From contig JAACWS010000015.1 in the NCBI GenBank assembly GCA_009991955.1, forward strand, positions 1-64,000: DNA of 64,000 bases, read 5' to 3'. A program made the position numbers and the translations under genes. This document shows, in pieces, positions 8,291 to 17,368 of the stretch. Under the pieces are notes generated by a model, which had not been told where the DNA came from, made no database searches, and worked only from the letters and a program-made list of their open reading frames with translations. Positions within the stretch are counted from its first letter, which is position 1. Every line of letters starts with the position of its first letter. Source of the DNA: Spirochaetales bacterium. Lineage in GTDB: Bacteria > Spirochaetota > Spirochaetia > DSM-27196 > Salinispiraceae.

Positions 8291-9219
8291 GAAATGTCCT
8301 GGCACCCTGGGTCCGCTGTCCCATGGTGCTCGGGCAACATAGCCCGCCATTTTTTCCACTGATACCACTGGTGGGGTTCGGACAAGACAAACTGCTCCCA
8401 CTGCTGGTAGGCCCGTTCAGCGATCTTTGGATGATCGCCCTGGGAATGAATAGCCTCGGCAATAAACTGGTATTTTCGATTCCTGAGCCTTCGGCCGTAG
8501 ATTCCTACTGCCGGTGCATCGGTGCGCTGGGAAATAAAATCTAACATGTGGTCAAAGTACATTGGGCGATTGAACATCTGAATTGTTGTGGTTTTTCGTT
8601 TTCGCCACGCATCAACCTCGTCTACCTGGGTCATGAGTATTCGTCCTCGCTTGAGGGCGTCAAGTCCCGCCTTAAGAACCCTTGCCCCAGCACTTTCAAT
8701 AATAAGCTCTACGTCGGAATCTCCAATGTTACGGGTTAACGAACGAGCTAATTGGGGGGTGGTGGTCTCAAGAATTATGCTAATTGGATAGCCGTGGGTG
8801 TATAAAAGGGCCGGAACCAATTCGACGGCCCCCCAATGGGCGGTAACCAGAATGACTCCCTTACCCTGGGCGAGGGCCTCGTCAAGAATTGCGTGGTCGG
8901 TAAAGGTACTATTTCGATCGATAAAACGACGAATTCGAAACATCGGCCGGGTAGCAATAATCATTTTTTCCGTATAGTGCTCGTATAATCCCTTTTTTGC
9001 ATTGAAATAAATCCGGTCCGCGTCGGTACGGTTGAGGGGCCGAGCAAAATCGAGAATATTGCGAAGGAAGGTTCGACGCTCACGGGGTCGGGCAGCGTGG
9101 TAGAGGGTGCCTAAGGAATGAAAAATAGCCCCAACGATAAACATAGGTAATCGCCTTACGAGGAAAAAGAGAAATGAATGTTGAAAAAGACGCGAAAGGT
9201 TGTTTTTTTGCCGTCCCAC
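8287..9219 (-). CDS. LpxL/HtrB-type lipid acyltransferase
   Basis: A 310-residue membrane-associated acyltransferase. The N-terminus has a hydrophobic anchor (LFFLVRRLPMFIVGAIFHSLG), followed by the family motif TAHWGAVE, an HX4E active site, and TQVDEVDAW in the central part. Family members transfer acyl chains to lipid A precursors or other glycolipids on the inner face of the cytoplasmic membrane. The start is GTG in a TAGTG overlap with the stop of the upstream PlsC-like gene, so the two enzymes are coupled and probably act on one lipid. Which lipid is unknown. Confidence 0.75.
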   Translation of the reverse strand: MGRQKNNLSRLFQHSFLFFLVRRLPMFIVGAIFHSLGTLYHAARPRERRTFLRNILDFARPLNRTDADRIYFNAKKGLYEHYTEKMIIATRPMFRIRRFIDRNSTFTDHAILDEALAQGKGVILVTAHWGAVELVPALLYTHGYPISIILETTTPQLARSLTRNIGDSDVELIIESAGARVLKAGLDALKRGRILMTQVDEVDAWRKRKTTTIQMFNRPMYFDHMLDFISQRTDAPAVGIYGRRLRNRKYQFIAEAIHSQGDHPKIAERAYQQWEQFVLSEPHQWYQWKKWRAMLPEHHGTADPGCQDIS

Positions 9220-10379
9220 TAGATGGTTCCTCTTTCTCGTATTAACGTCTGTATAAGATGGGCAGGAAAACTACCCTGAATAAGTTTCCACCGTTGGCCC
9301 CGATAGGTAAAAGCTGAGTGATTATTAAAGTTATCTACAAAGCCTTCTATCTCTGACAAGTCAAAGACCCATTCCGCTTCGCCTTTAAGTACCATGGACT
9401 GGAGGCTTAGAACAAGGGCACAAGAACCAAAGCTTTTTGTTGGGCCTGGTTCAATTCGTACAAGATTTTCGATGGCAAACCGTAGTTCGTCGGTCCTTTG
9501 GTCGGTGGAAAGCCGTTCTTTTTGCCAGTCAATCCATTGGGTCAAGGAAACTTGCCGGGGAAAGGTGGATTCGGCACTCGAGCTACCAGCCTGGTAGGTG
9601 AGTATACAATTGCCGTTCACCGTCCAACCAGATCCACAGGAAGAACAGGTAATGGACTCATCGGATTCTTCGAAGGAAGCCATAACTTCGCAGTCTGGAC
9701 ATCTCCACAGTACCCGGGTTATTCCCTGGGCCGGGGCATGGCTTGTAAAAGTCAGGTTCTTGGTCTGGGTTAATTTGATGTCGTCGACAGTCAAAAATTC
9801 CTTGGCTTGAGCGTAGATATCGTCGGTCGTTCGGGTTTCAAACTCCCTGCGGTCGATGGTCTTGAACTGAATGAGCCACTTTCCTTTGCGGGGGTTCTCG
9901 GCCCAGCGAGGGTGGGTAAGAAATGAACCCTCTTGACGGACTAAGAGAAGCGAAGCCTTGGTCGTCTTGGCAATCCTTATCACGCTGTCGTTAAAATCTT
10001 GGGTTCGTCCATCCCAACTTCTATCTCCTTCGGGGAAAATGCCTACCGGTTCACCCTGTCGAAGATAAGTCATAGCAGTCTTGAGAGACTGTAAGTCGGG
10101 CATACCTTTTCGTTTACCAAAAGCTCCGACCAGATCGGAAAAAAACGCCGAAATTGGACTGACACCTTCGATATTTGCCATGTAGCGCACCGGGGTTCCC
10201 ACTATGGAACCGATGACCCAAGGGTCCTTGGCATGGGAATGGTTCGCTAAAAGAATAAAGCTCCCGGACGGGGGAGCTGAAAGCCATTCAAAATTTACAT
10301 TTCCGCTTGAAAGCCACTTTTTTTTGTTTAAAAAAATAATCGTTTTCCAGAAGGCTCGAACTGTTCCATACCTTGCCAT
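9219..10379 (-). CDS. PlsC-like acyltransferase with zinc ribbon
   Basis: The N-terminal half (about 1-190) has both glycerolipid acyltransferase blocks: NHSHAKDPW with its HX4D active site and FPEGDRSWDG. The C-terminal half is unusual for PlsC. It holds a CPDC...CSSC zinc ribbon at about 229-247, then a beta-rich region of about 130 residues ending in YRGQRWKLIQG, which looks like a small PH-like module. It probably acylates a lysolipid or glycolipid at the membrane, with the extension for regulation or docking. Coupled by TAGTG overlap to the LpxL-type gene. A TAGACA-18-TAGGAT promoter ends six bases before the ATG. Confidence 0.7.
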   Translation of the reverse strand: MARYGTVRAFWKTIIFLNKKKWLSSGNVNFEWLSAPPSGSFILLANHSHAKDPWVIGSIVGTPVRYMANIEGVSPISAFFSDLVGAFGKRKGMPDLQSLKTAMTYLRQGEPVGIFPEGDRSWDGRTQDFNDSVIRIAKTTKASLLLVRQEGSFLTHPRWAENPRKGKWLIQFKTIDRREFETRTTDDIYAQAKEFLTVDDIKLTQTKNLTFTSHAPAQGITRVLWRCPDCEVMASFEESDESITCSSCGSGWTVNGNCILTYQAGSSSAESTFPRQVSLTQWIDWQKERLSTDQRTDELRFAIENLVRIEPGPTKSFGSCALVLSLQSMVLKGEAEWVFDLSEIEGFVDNFNNHSAFTYRGQRWKLIQGSFPAHLIQTLIRERGTI

Positions 10380-10385
10380 AAAAGA

Positions 10386-10415
10386 ATCCTAAACGGGATT
10401 CAAGTAAAATGTCTA
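10386..10415 (-). promoter_or_regulatory. Promoter of the acyltransferase pair, apparently leaderless
   Basis: On the minus strand TAGACA (10410-10415), an 18-base spacer and TAGGAT (10386-10391) precede the ATG by six bases. The -35 variant TAGAC- recurs at other promoters in the window. Confidence 0.45.
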
Positions 10416-11585
10416 TACGAGAATTCCAAGCCTGTCTACCATTCGAGTTTTTTTCACCCATTCGTCGGGAATACCCGCCTCCCCGCCCAGACCATAGAGT
10501 ACACCGGCTGCGGTTCCTACCAGAACAGCTCGACCACCGTTGTCGCCACTGGCCATATTATTTGCCTTAATTGCTTCGGTGTAACTCTTTGTGTGGATCA
10601 AAATATGAATACCCAAGGGAACGGCCATGTCGACGTGGCACGCAGCCCCGAAACGCTTAGTCATGGTTCGATAATCCAGGGCAGGGCTATCGAGGGCTTC
10701 TTGTACCAGCTTTGCCGACTCTTCGGGGAGTATACCCAGGTGCTTTTTCGAAAGGGAGGCAAAGAGTGTACCCGCTTCATCGGCCTTAGGTTTGGGCTGG
10801 TTGTAGAGATCTTCAAGGACCTTCGCAAAAAATACGCTGTAGGCCACGGCCTTATCGTTGTTGTTGGTCATGCGGACCGCTGTATCTACCATTTTCTCCA
10901 GGGTATCGCCGGAATAGAGGGCTGCCAGCACTGCTGAACGGGTGAGGGCGGGCATTTGGTCGTCGTCGGGTCCAAGGGCGCCGACGTCCTGACTGACTTC
11001 ATCGACCAGGGCATCGACCTTTGCCAGTTCTTCAGCGGTCATTTGTTGGAGCTTCAAGGGAACCCGGACAGCCTCTTTTAGCCCCTGGGTATCGTGTTCA
11101 AAAAAGTACCGGGCAATGTAATGGGCTGCAGAACTCTTCTTTTCCTGGTCCAGGTCAATTGGAGAAGCCATACATCGGGTGACAAGGGTTTTTCCCAAGT
11201 GGGTCATGTTGTAAATGGTTTCTCTCATAGGCCCATCGGCGTAACCGACGTAGGTTCCACCAACCCCAAAATGCTCGCCAAACGCGCGCAAATAGGCGCC
11301 TACCGAAAACTCCCCATCTTCAATAGCTTTTAGGAGAACCGGAATATATTCGCTGTAGTTAGTACCATCCCCAGCCGATTTCAAAGGATGGGCGAAGAAC
11401 GAAGGAACTCCTTCGTAATTCTTCGGATCGGGATGTAAAAACTCTAGGTTTCCCCCGTTGTCCTGGGCGACCGACTTGATCTTTCCCTGGGAGTAAATCC
11501 AGTGGATGCCCATTCCTGCGGCATCGGCAACCAAAAAACCTGCGAGGCTTGTTCGAGCCTTATCGAGTGTAGGTGTAATTTTCAT
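10413..11585 (-). CDS. ADP-ribosylglycohydrolase-family protein
   Basis: A 390-residue helical protein of the DraG/ARH superfamily, which removes ADP-ribose from proteins or small molecules using two metal ions. The N-terminal VADAAGMGIHWIYS replaces the usual GDALG-type motif, and GDNGGRAVLVGTAAGVLYG near the C-terminus carries the second metal-site Asp pair. The HWIY variant is shared with a subgroup whose substrates are not settled, so a precise reaction cannot be assigned. It is transcribed alone. Its -35 overlaps the -10 of the divergent KaiC-like/PPDK-N gene, so the two promoters may exclude each other. Confidence 0.8.
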   Translation of the reverse strand: MKITPTLDKARTSLAGFLVADAAGMGIHWIYSQGKIKSVAQDNGGNLEFLHPDPKNYEGVPSFFAHPLKSAGDGTNYSEYIPVLLKAIEDGEFSVGAYLRAFGEHFGVGGTYVGYADGPMRETIYNMTHLGKTLVTRCMASPIDLDQEKKSSAAHYIARYFFEHDTQGLKEAVRVPLKLQQMTAEELAKVDALVDEVSQDVGALGPDDDQMPALTRSAVLAALYSGDTLEKMVDTAVRMTNNNDKAVAYSVFFAKVLEDLYNQPKPKADEAGTLFASLSKKHLGILPEESAKLVQEALDSPALDYRTMTKRFGAACHVDMAVPLGIHILIHTKSYTEAIKANNMASGDNGGRAVLVGTAAGVLYGLGGEAGIPDEWVKKTRMVDRLGILV

Positions 11586-11591
11586 AGGGCT

Positions 11592-11624
11592 AAATTACTT
11601 CCTTTGGTACCCATCGTCTATAAT
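11592..11624. promoter_or_regulatory. Overlapping divergent promoters
   Basis: Minus strand: TAGACG (11615-11620), 17 bases, TAATTT (11592-11597), then six bases to the ATG of the ADP-ribosylglycohydrolase-like gene. Plus strand: TTACTT (11595-11600), 18 bases, TATAAT (11619-11624), followed by an ordinary leader with AGGAGG. The minus -35 shares bases with the plus -10, so simultaneous occupancy looks impossible. Confidence 0.5.
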
Positions 11625-11644
11625 TATGGTTAGGAGGATTTTTT

Positions 11645-14311
11645 GTGTTAAATCAGCCCTTCTTTTCGGGAGTTCCCGCAGTCGACGAGGTAAGTTCGGG
11701 GCTGCATATCGGCGACAATGTGGTATGGCGGATCAACGAAATACGGGTCTACCAGGAAGTATGTCAGGCTCTCGTAGTAAAAACTCTAGCCCATGAACCT
11801 CAAGTGCCAATTGTGTACTTTCGCTTTGCAAATCACCTACCTATATTCTCAGAACACCCTTACATCCAAGAAGTAAAGGTGAACCCCGAGGCGGGCTTCG
11901 AGAACTTCATTACCCAAATCCACGAGAAAATCTCATCCCGAGGAAGAGGGGGTATTTACATCTTTGATTCCTTGTCAGACTTGCAAGAAACTTACTACTC
12001 CGATCGGATGATTGGAAGTTTCTTTCGCCTTACCTGTCCTTTACTTCGTCGAATGGAAACAATTGCATATTTTACTCTCAATTGGGGGGTTCACTCTTCC
12101 CAGGCGGTAGACCCGATCCGTCGGACTACCCAAGTCTGGTTCGACGCATATATGCACAAGGGTGTTCGCTACCTCCAGGCCATAAAAACTCGCGATGGTA
12201 CAGGCCAAGCCCATCATGGCATTCTGTTTCGGTGGACCGGGGGAAATTCTCCGGCCGAACCGGTCCGCAATAGTGCCCTGGAGTCCTCGGTCCGGGTGAG
12301 TGCAAACTGGTCGGGCCTTCCATCCTCCCCCTTGCGTCGACTCGATGTTTGGGATCAAGTTTTTATGCACTTCCAGTCGGTGACCAAACAGATTGACAGC
12401 TTCGTGTGCAGAGATAAAAAAGTACCCTCAAATATTGCAAAAGAACACGATCGACTGCGGCGAATGGTAATTCGAATGATCCTGACCAACGATCCAGCTA
12501 TGATAGAACTTGTATTTCGCTACGTGCCGAGTTCGGAAATTCTGGCGATTTGGCGAAGAATGGTTGGGACGGGTTTTATCGGCGGAAAGGCTGTCGGAAT
12601 GATTCTGGCCCGCGATATGCTCCAACATAGCCAAGCCAAAATTGTGGACTACTTAGAAGAACACGACAGCTTCTATATTGGTTCAGATGTTTTTTATACT
12701 TATCTGGTGAATAATGATTGTTGGTGGGACCGACTGAATCAAAAGAATCCCGACCGTTATTTATGGCAAAACGAGAGTCTTCAAACAAGGATTCTACTAG
12801 GATCTTTTTCCGATCAAATTCTTGAAGGATTCCGCGATATCCTGGACTACTACGGAGAATCGCCCATAATTGTTCGAAGTTCCAGTCTTCTCGAAGATAA
12901 CTATGGAAATGCCTTTGCGGGCAAATACGACTCCATTTTTTGCCCAAATCAAGGAACAGTGGCCGACCGAATGGCCGACTTTACCCTGGCGGTCCAGCGA
13001 ATCTTTGCCGGAACAATGAGCCGCGAGGCTCTCGAGTACCGAAAAGAGCGGGGAGTCCTGGGCAAAGACGAGCAAATGGCCCTCCTGGTCCAGCGGGTGA
13101 GCGGTCGACGCCGGGGCCGCTATTTTTTCCCCGACCTGGCAGGCACAATCGTTAGCTACAACGCCTACGCCTGGCACCCAGACATCGAACCCGAAGCGGG
13201 CATGGCCCGTATAGTCATGGGTCTGGGCACTCGCGCAGTAGACCGGGTAGCCGAAGACTTTCCCTGGGTTGTCAGTCTCAACGCCCCAACCCGCAACCTG
13301 GATAAAGAATCTCACCGGGTGCGACAACGAACTATGGACGCCCTGGACCTGGAGGCCCCAAACCCACAGAATCCCCAAGGACTCACCGAAGTCCCCCTCC
13401 TGGGTAACTTTCCCGAGGTTCTCGAGCTTCCCTCCTTTCTCTTCGAAAAAGACTGGCGGCGGGAACGGGAGGCGACGGCCCTGGGGCTACCCTCCTCATC
13501 GGTTATCGAGCCCTCTCTCAATCGGTTATTCAAGACCACCGACTTTGCGCCTATATTCCGAGAAGCCGCCGCGATCCTCCGGGAACTCTACTCGACCCAC
13601 GTGGAGTTGGAGTTTACCGCCCAGTGGGACCATCGTTGGGACTCGGGCAATCCTCATCCCTGGATTAATGTGCTTCAATGTAGGCCCTTTCAAATGCGAA
13701 TCGATCAAGAGGCTCCGGGAAAGCTTACCGAACCCAAACCGAACGACATCATTCTCCAGGTAAGTTCGCCGGTTATTGGACGTAGTCGCCACGTTCCTAT
13801 TCACTACGTGGTGTGGGTCGACCCAACAATCTACGCCAAGGGCCACGAAGACGACCATTACCGAATCGCCAAGGAGATAGGAGCCTTTATCCGTCGATTA
13901 ACCACCGCTGCTCCTTCCTCGACCTGTCCGAACGTCGTGTTGCTGGGACCCGGGAGATGGGGAACTTCAACTTCGGCCATGGGAATTCCGATCCGGTTTG
14001 GTGATATTCGAAAAGTGCAAGTTCTTGGGGAAATGGATTGGATGCATCCAGACCTAAGTCCCGATATTTCCTTAGGGACCCATTTTTTCCACGACTTGGT
14101 GGAGGCGGATATGCTTTTTGTTGGATTACGAAGAAGCGACCCCTCGCTTGTCTGGAAGTGCGAGAACGAAACAGCCCAGTCCCAGAGTCTTGGCGATTCG
14201 GGAGCGATTTTCTATCGACAGCCCCAGGAAGGGGAGGTCTGGTGGTTGTACGCCGACCCTACCCAGAACCGGGCGGTAGTGTATCGGGTGGCTTTCGCAG
14301 AGTCGGTTTAA
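11645..14311 (+). CDS. KaiC-like N-terminus fused to PEP/pyruvate-binding (PPDK-N) domain
   Basis: An 888-residue protein. Residues 1-230 follow the KaiC/RecA layout (GVPAVDEVSSGLHIGD, then a Walker-B-like GGIYIFDSLSDL) but have no Walker A lysine loop, so ATP binding there is doubtful. From about 310 the ATP-grasp-type N-terminal domain of PEP synthase / pyruvate phosphate dikinase appears: GFIGGKAVGM, VRSSSLLEDNYGNAFAGKY and LLVQRV. The C-terminus has LLGPGRWGTSTSAMGIP. Neither the swivelling phospho-His domain nor the PEP barrel is present, so it cannot be a complete dikinase. It is annotated elsewhere only as PEP/pyruvate-binding-domain protein. Start GTG with AGGAGG seven bases upstream; 12 bp separate it from convergent gdhA. 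Confidence 0.75.
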   Translation: MLNQPFFSGVPAVDEVSSGLHIGDNVVWRINEIRVYQEVCQALVVKTLAHEPQVPIVYFRFANHLPIFSEHPYIQEVKVNPEAGFENFITQIHEKISSRGRGGIYIFDSLSDLQETYYSDRMIGSFFRLTCPLLRRMETIAYFTLNWGVHSSQAVDPIRRTTQVWFDAYMHKGVRYLQAIKTRDGTGQAHHGILFRWTGGNSPAEPVRNSALESSVRVSANWSGLPSSPLRRLDVWDQVFMHFQSVTKQIDSFVCRDKKVPSNIAKEHDRLRRMVIRMILTNDPAMIELVFRYVPSSEILAIWRRMVGTGFIGGKAVGMILARDMLQHSQAKIVDYLEEHDSFYIGSDVFYTYLVNNDCWWDRLNQKNPDRYLWQNESLQTRILLGSFSDQILEGFRDILDYYGESPIIVRSSSLLEDNYGNAFAGKYDSIFCPNQGTVADRMADFTLAVQRIFAGTMSREALEYRKERGVLGKDEQMALLVQRVSGRRRGRYFFPDLAGTIVSYNAYAWHPDIEPEAGMARIVMGLGTRAVDRVAEDFPWVVSLNAPTRNLDKESHRVRQRTMDALDLEAPNPQNPQGLTEVPLLGNFPEVLELPSFLFEKDWRREREATALGLPSSSVIEPSLNRLFKTTDFAPIFREAAAILRELYSTHVELEFTAQWDHRWDSGNPHPWINVLQCRPFQMRIDQEAPGKLTEPKPNDIILQVSSPVIGRSRHVPIHYVVWVDPTIYAKGHEDDHYRIAKEIGAFIRRLTTAAPSSTCPNVVLLGPGRWGTSTSAMGIPIRFGDIRKVQVLGEMDWMHPDLSPDISLGTHFFHDLVEADMLFVGLRRSDPSLVWKCENETAQSQSLGDSGAIFYRQPQEGEVWWLYADPTQNRAVVYRVAFAESV

Positions 14312-14323
14312 GGTTGGACCGCT

Positions 14324-15661
14324 TTACACCAACCCCTGTTCCAACATAGCATCGGCGACCTTCATAAAGCCGGCGATATTCGCTCCTGCAACGTAGTTTC
14401 CCGGGGTTGCATATTGCTCCGAGGCCCGGTACGCCGCACCGTGGATTCGCACCATTATTTCTTGGAGTTTCTGGTCTACTTCTTTTCTGCTCCAGGACAA
14501 ACGCATGGAGTTTTGGCTCATCTCTAGGCCGCTGGTAGCAACTCCCCCGGCATTGGCAGCTTTTCCGGGGCCGAAAAGAACACCTCCAGCCAAGAAGGCT
14601 TCTACTGCGCTGGCTTCGGTGGGCATGTTGGCCCCTTCGCTTACGAGTTTACATCCGTTTTTCATGAGGCTTTTTGCGTCTTCCAGGGAGATTTCGTTTT
14701 GGGTTGCACTTGGAAAAGCTGCGTCGCAGGTCACCGACCAGGGCCGTTTTCCTTCGAAGTACTGTAGGTTGAACTCTTGGGCAAAGTCCTTGACCCGACC
14801 CCGGCGTAGGTTCTTGATTTCCATGAGCTTGGACAGTTTTTCTTGGTTAAAACCCACAGGATCGTAGACCGAACCGGAAGAATCCGAGAGGGTGACAACC
14901 TTAGCCCCTAACTGCAGAAGTTTCTCGGCGGTGTACTGGGCTACGTTCCCCGAACCCGAAATTGTGCAAATCTTGCCCTCGAGGGTCTCGCCCTTAACTC
15001 TTAGCATTTCTTGGGCAAAATATACCGAACCGTATCCCGTAGCCTCGGGACGAATGAGGCTTCCACCCCAGTTCAGACTTTTTCCCGTCAAAATTCCTGT
15101 AAATTCGTTTGCTAAACGCTTGTATTGGCCAAATAGGTAACCAATTTCCCTAGCTCCAACCCCAATATCTCCCGCGGGGACATCGGTGTTTGCACCAATG
15201 TACTTTGACAATTCGGTCATAAAACTCTGGCAAAAACGCATTACTTCAGCGTCGCTTTTGCCTTTTGGGTCAAAGTCCGAACCACCTTTTCCGCCCCCCA
15301 TTTGTAGGGTCGTGAGGGAATTCTTGAATACTTGCTCGAATCCTAAGAACTTTAAAATGCTCATGTTAACCGTAGGATGGAATCGCAGGCCCCCTTTGTA
15401 GGGTCCCAGGGCGCTATTGAACTGGATACGAAATCCCCGGTTGACTTGATACTTTCCCCTGTCATCGGCCCAGGGTACACGGTAAATAATAATTCTCTCG
15501 GGCTCGACCATCCGCTCCAAAATAGCATGTTCCTCGTACTCAGGATGTTCGGCAAAAACTGGTTCGAGGCTTTCTAGTACCTCTTCGACTGCTTGTAGGT
15601 ATTCCGGCTCGCCGGGATTTCGATGACGCACCTGCTCCAGTACTCGATGACTGTAACCCAT
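14324..15661 (-). CDS. gdhA: NADP-type glutamate dehydrogenase
   Basis: Interconverts glutamate with 2-oxoglutarate and ammonium in the cytoplasm. At 445 residues it matches the hexameric NADP-dependent class. The active-site block LQMGGGKGGSDFDPKG has catalytic Lys125, and the second domain has ISGSGNVAQYTAEKL for dinucleotide binding. GGAGGA sits three bases before the ATG. It links ammonium assimilation to the 2-oxoglutarate made and used by the TCA block at 22-33 kb. Transcribed alone and convergent with the KaiC-like/PPDK-N gene. Confidence 0.95.
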   Translation of the reverse strand: MGYSHRVLEQVRHRNPGEPEYLQAVEEVLESLEPVFAEHPEYEEHAILERMVEPERIIIYRVPWADDRGKYQVNRGFRIQFNSALGPYKGGLRFHPTVNMSILKFLGFEQVFKNSLTTLQMGGGKGGSDFDPKGKSDAEVMRFCQSFMTELSKYIGANTDVPAGDIGVGAREIGYLFGQYKRLANEFTGILTGKSLNWGGSLIRPEATGYGSVYFAQEMLRVKGETLEGKICTISGSGNVAQYTAEKLLQLGAKVVTLSDSSGSVYDPVGFNQEKLSKLMEIKNLRRGRVKDFAQEFNLQYFEGKRPWSVTCDAAFPSATQNEISLEDAKSLMKNGCKLVSEGANMPTEASAVEAFLAGGVLFGPGKAANAGGVATSGLEMSQNSMRLSWSRKEVDQKLQEIMVRIHGAAYRASEQYATPGNYVAGANIAGFMKVADAMLEQGLV

Positions 15662-15822
15662 GACTCCTCCAGAGATTGTCCTGGTTGTGATATTCCTCGA
15701 TCAGTCTATCTTGAACCCAGTGGTTCGTCTTGACCCAACGGGGTTTATGGTCGATATTTTAGGTCGAACGATGTAAAAATACCCACATTCTCTGGGCTTG
15801 GTGACGATACTGTAGGAAGAGT

Positions 15823-17283
15823 ATGATAGATATCTCGGTTCATGTTAGCGCTGACAAAACCTCTGCGACCCTCAATCTTCGTCGCTTTCCCGATCCTTCG
15901 GACCCCGAAACGAGTCTGAAGGATGACCTGTTGGACTTAATGCAGAAAATGCAGCGAGTGCTCGATGCCGAGGGCGTTGTTCACGGTATCCGCCAAGAGG
16001 CTCTCCAATACGGGTATACGGAAATAGAGAAGGGTGGATACAAAGTCGAGTGTATCGCTGCCAAGGCGACCTTGCCAAAAAAAGAAATTCCCAGTCACTT
16101 TCTGTTTTCCCCAAAAATTCGTGTACTGTCCCCGCTATTTTCTACCTTAGAACGAAAGGGACCCGATGCAAACAGCAACATACCAATACTTCCAGCCCTT
16201 GCACCTCAAGAATCCGGTGGCGATGTAGGAAACAACCGGGTGGATTTTCGAGAAATTCGTTCCTACCTGGTAATAAATAAGGATGAGCTCATTGCTATTC
16301 GTAAAGACACGATACCAGGGGTGTTTGGAACCGACATATCTGGTCAAATAATCCCCTACGGTCAGCTTGATGTTTCTCAACCCGAACCCACGCGGGGAGT
16401 CTATGAAAAAGAACATCGCCTGTATGCACAAGTTTCGGGTAAGTTTTCTTTCGACGAAGTAAAATTCTGGATTGATACAAAAATTGTCATTTCCGGTGAC
16501 CTGGATTTTCATTTCGGTAATATTCGGTTTCCCGGAGACTTGGAAATTAAGGGTGAGGTTCGAGATCAATTTAAGATCTGGTTGGGTGGGAATCTCATAG
16601 CCCACCATACCTTGGACGTGTATCAGATAATGGTCGGTGGATCGGTGCAGGTGGCCGAAGGAATTGTTGGCCGCAGAAAGGGGCTCTTGCGTTCTAAGGG
16701 TAGTGTTATGTCCCGGTACGTCGAAAACTGCTTTATCGAATGCCTGGGACCCATAAAGATCGCCCGGTCGGTATTTACCTCAAGCCTCATGTGCCGCGGC
16801 GAAGTGCTCATTCCCAAGGGGCGAATAATAGGTGGTTGTACCAAGGCCCTCAACCTCATAGACGTAACCGAATTAGGGAATAAGGCGGGTATTCAAACCG
16901 AGGTCATTTTGGGCCTGGACTTCGTGGTCGAGCGACAGGTCAACGAATGTACTGAGCGTCAGCAAAAAATTGTATTTGAGCGAAAAGCGCTCATTTCAGG
17001 ACTTAACGCCCTATCTATTTCAAAGACAGTTTTTGAAGAGAAGGTTAATCGCCTGGCGAAAGAAGAAGAAATGTTACGGGAAAACCTCGTCGGTAAACTG
17101 CCCCTTTTAGATGTCAACGATAACGCCATTCTGCGGGTTCGAGGTAAGGTGTATCCAGGGGTCTTTATACGAATTGGCTCTCTGAAACTCGCTATCGACC
17201 AGGTTTTGTCTGGGGTTGAATTTTTTATAGACAAATCTGCTGGACTCATTCGGTCCCGTAAATTTGAGGAGAAATCCTCCTAA
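15823..17283 (+). CDS. FapA/DUF342 family protein
   Basis: A 486-residue protein with the FapA core: the conserved DTIPGVFGTDISGQIIPYG segment, then a long right-handed beta-helix-like run of short strands (GDLDFHFGNIRFPGDLEIKG, GLLRSKGSVMSRYVENC, GRIIGGCTKALNLIDVTELG) and a C-terminal helical hairpin. Family members are linked to cell polarity and to flagellar or pilus positioning in other bacteria, and spirochaetes commonly carry several. Its role here is not shown by its neighbours, since no flagellar genes lie in the window. AGGAAG is three bases before the ATG. The 85 bp after it contains an inverted repeat (CCTAGA-TCTAGG) and the methyltransferase promoter. Confidence 0.75.
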   Translation: MIDISVHVSADKTSATLNLRRFPDPSDPETSLKDDLLDLMQKMQRVLDAEGVVHGIRQEALQYGYTEIEKGGYKVECIAAKATLPKKEIPSHFLFSPKIRVLSPLFSTLERKGPDANSNIPILPALAPQESGGDVGNNRVDFREIRSYLVINKDELIAIRKDTIPGVFGTDISGQIIPYGQLDVSQPEPTRGVYEKEHRLYAQVSGKFSFDEVKFWIDTKIVISGDLDFHFGNIRFPGDLEIKGEVRDQFKIWLGGNLIAHHTLDVYQIMVGGSVQVAEGIVGRRKGLLRSKGSVMSRYVENCFIECLGPIKIARSVFTSSLMCRGEVLIPKGRIIGGCTKALNLIDVTELGNKAGIQTEVILGLDFVVERQVNECTERQQKIVFERKALISGLNALSISKTVFEEKVNRLAKEEEMLRENLVGKLPLLDVNDNAILRVRGKVYPGVFIRIGSLKLAIDQVLSGVEFFIDKSAGLIRSRKFEEKSS

Positions 17284-17333
17284 ATGGCTCCTAGACTAAT
17301 CTAGGAAATATTCTAGAAAAATAAAAAAACGAC

Positions 17334-17368
17334 TAGACCTTTTTAGAATTCCCTCCTATACTCCTCTT
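17334..17368 (+). promoter_or_regulatory. Promoter of the DNA methyltransferase operon, apparently leaderless
   Basis: TAGACC (17334-17339), a 17-base spacer, TATACT (17357-17362), then six bases to the ATG at 17369. No ribosome-binding site fits between them. Confidence 0.6.

Noticed and set aside
17289-17330. CCTAGA-TCTAGG inverted repeat as a terminator of the FapA gene
   Set aside because: The stem is followed by A residues rather than T on the coding strand, so it does not fit a rho-independent terminator. It might be an operator, but nothing supports that.
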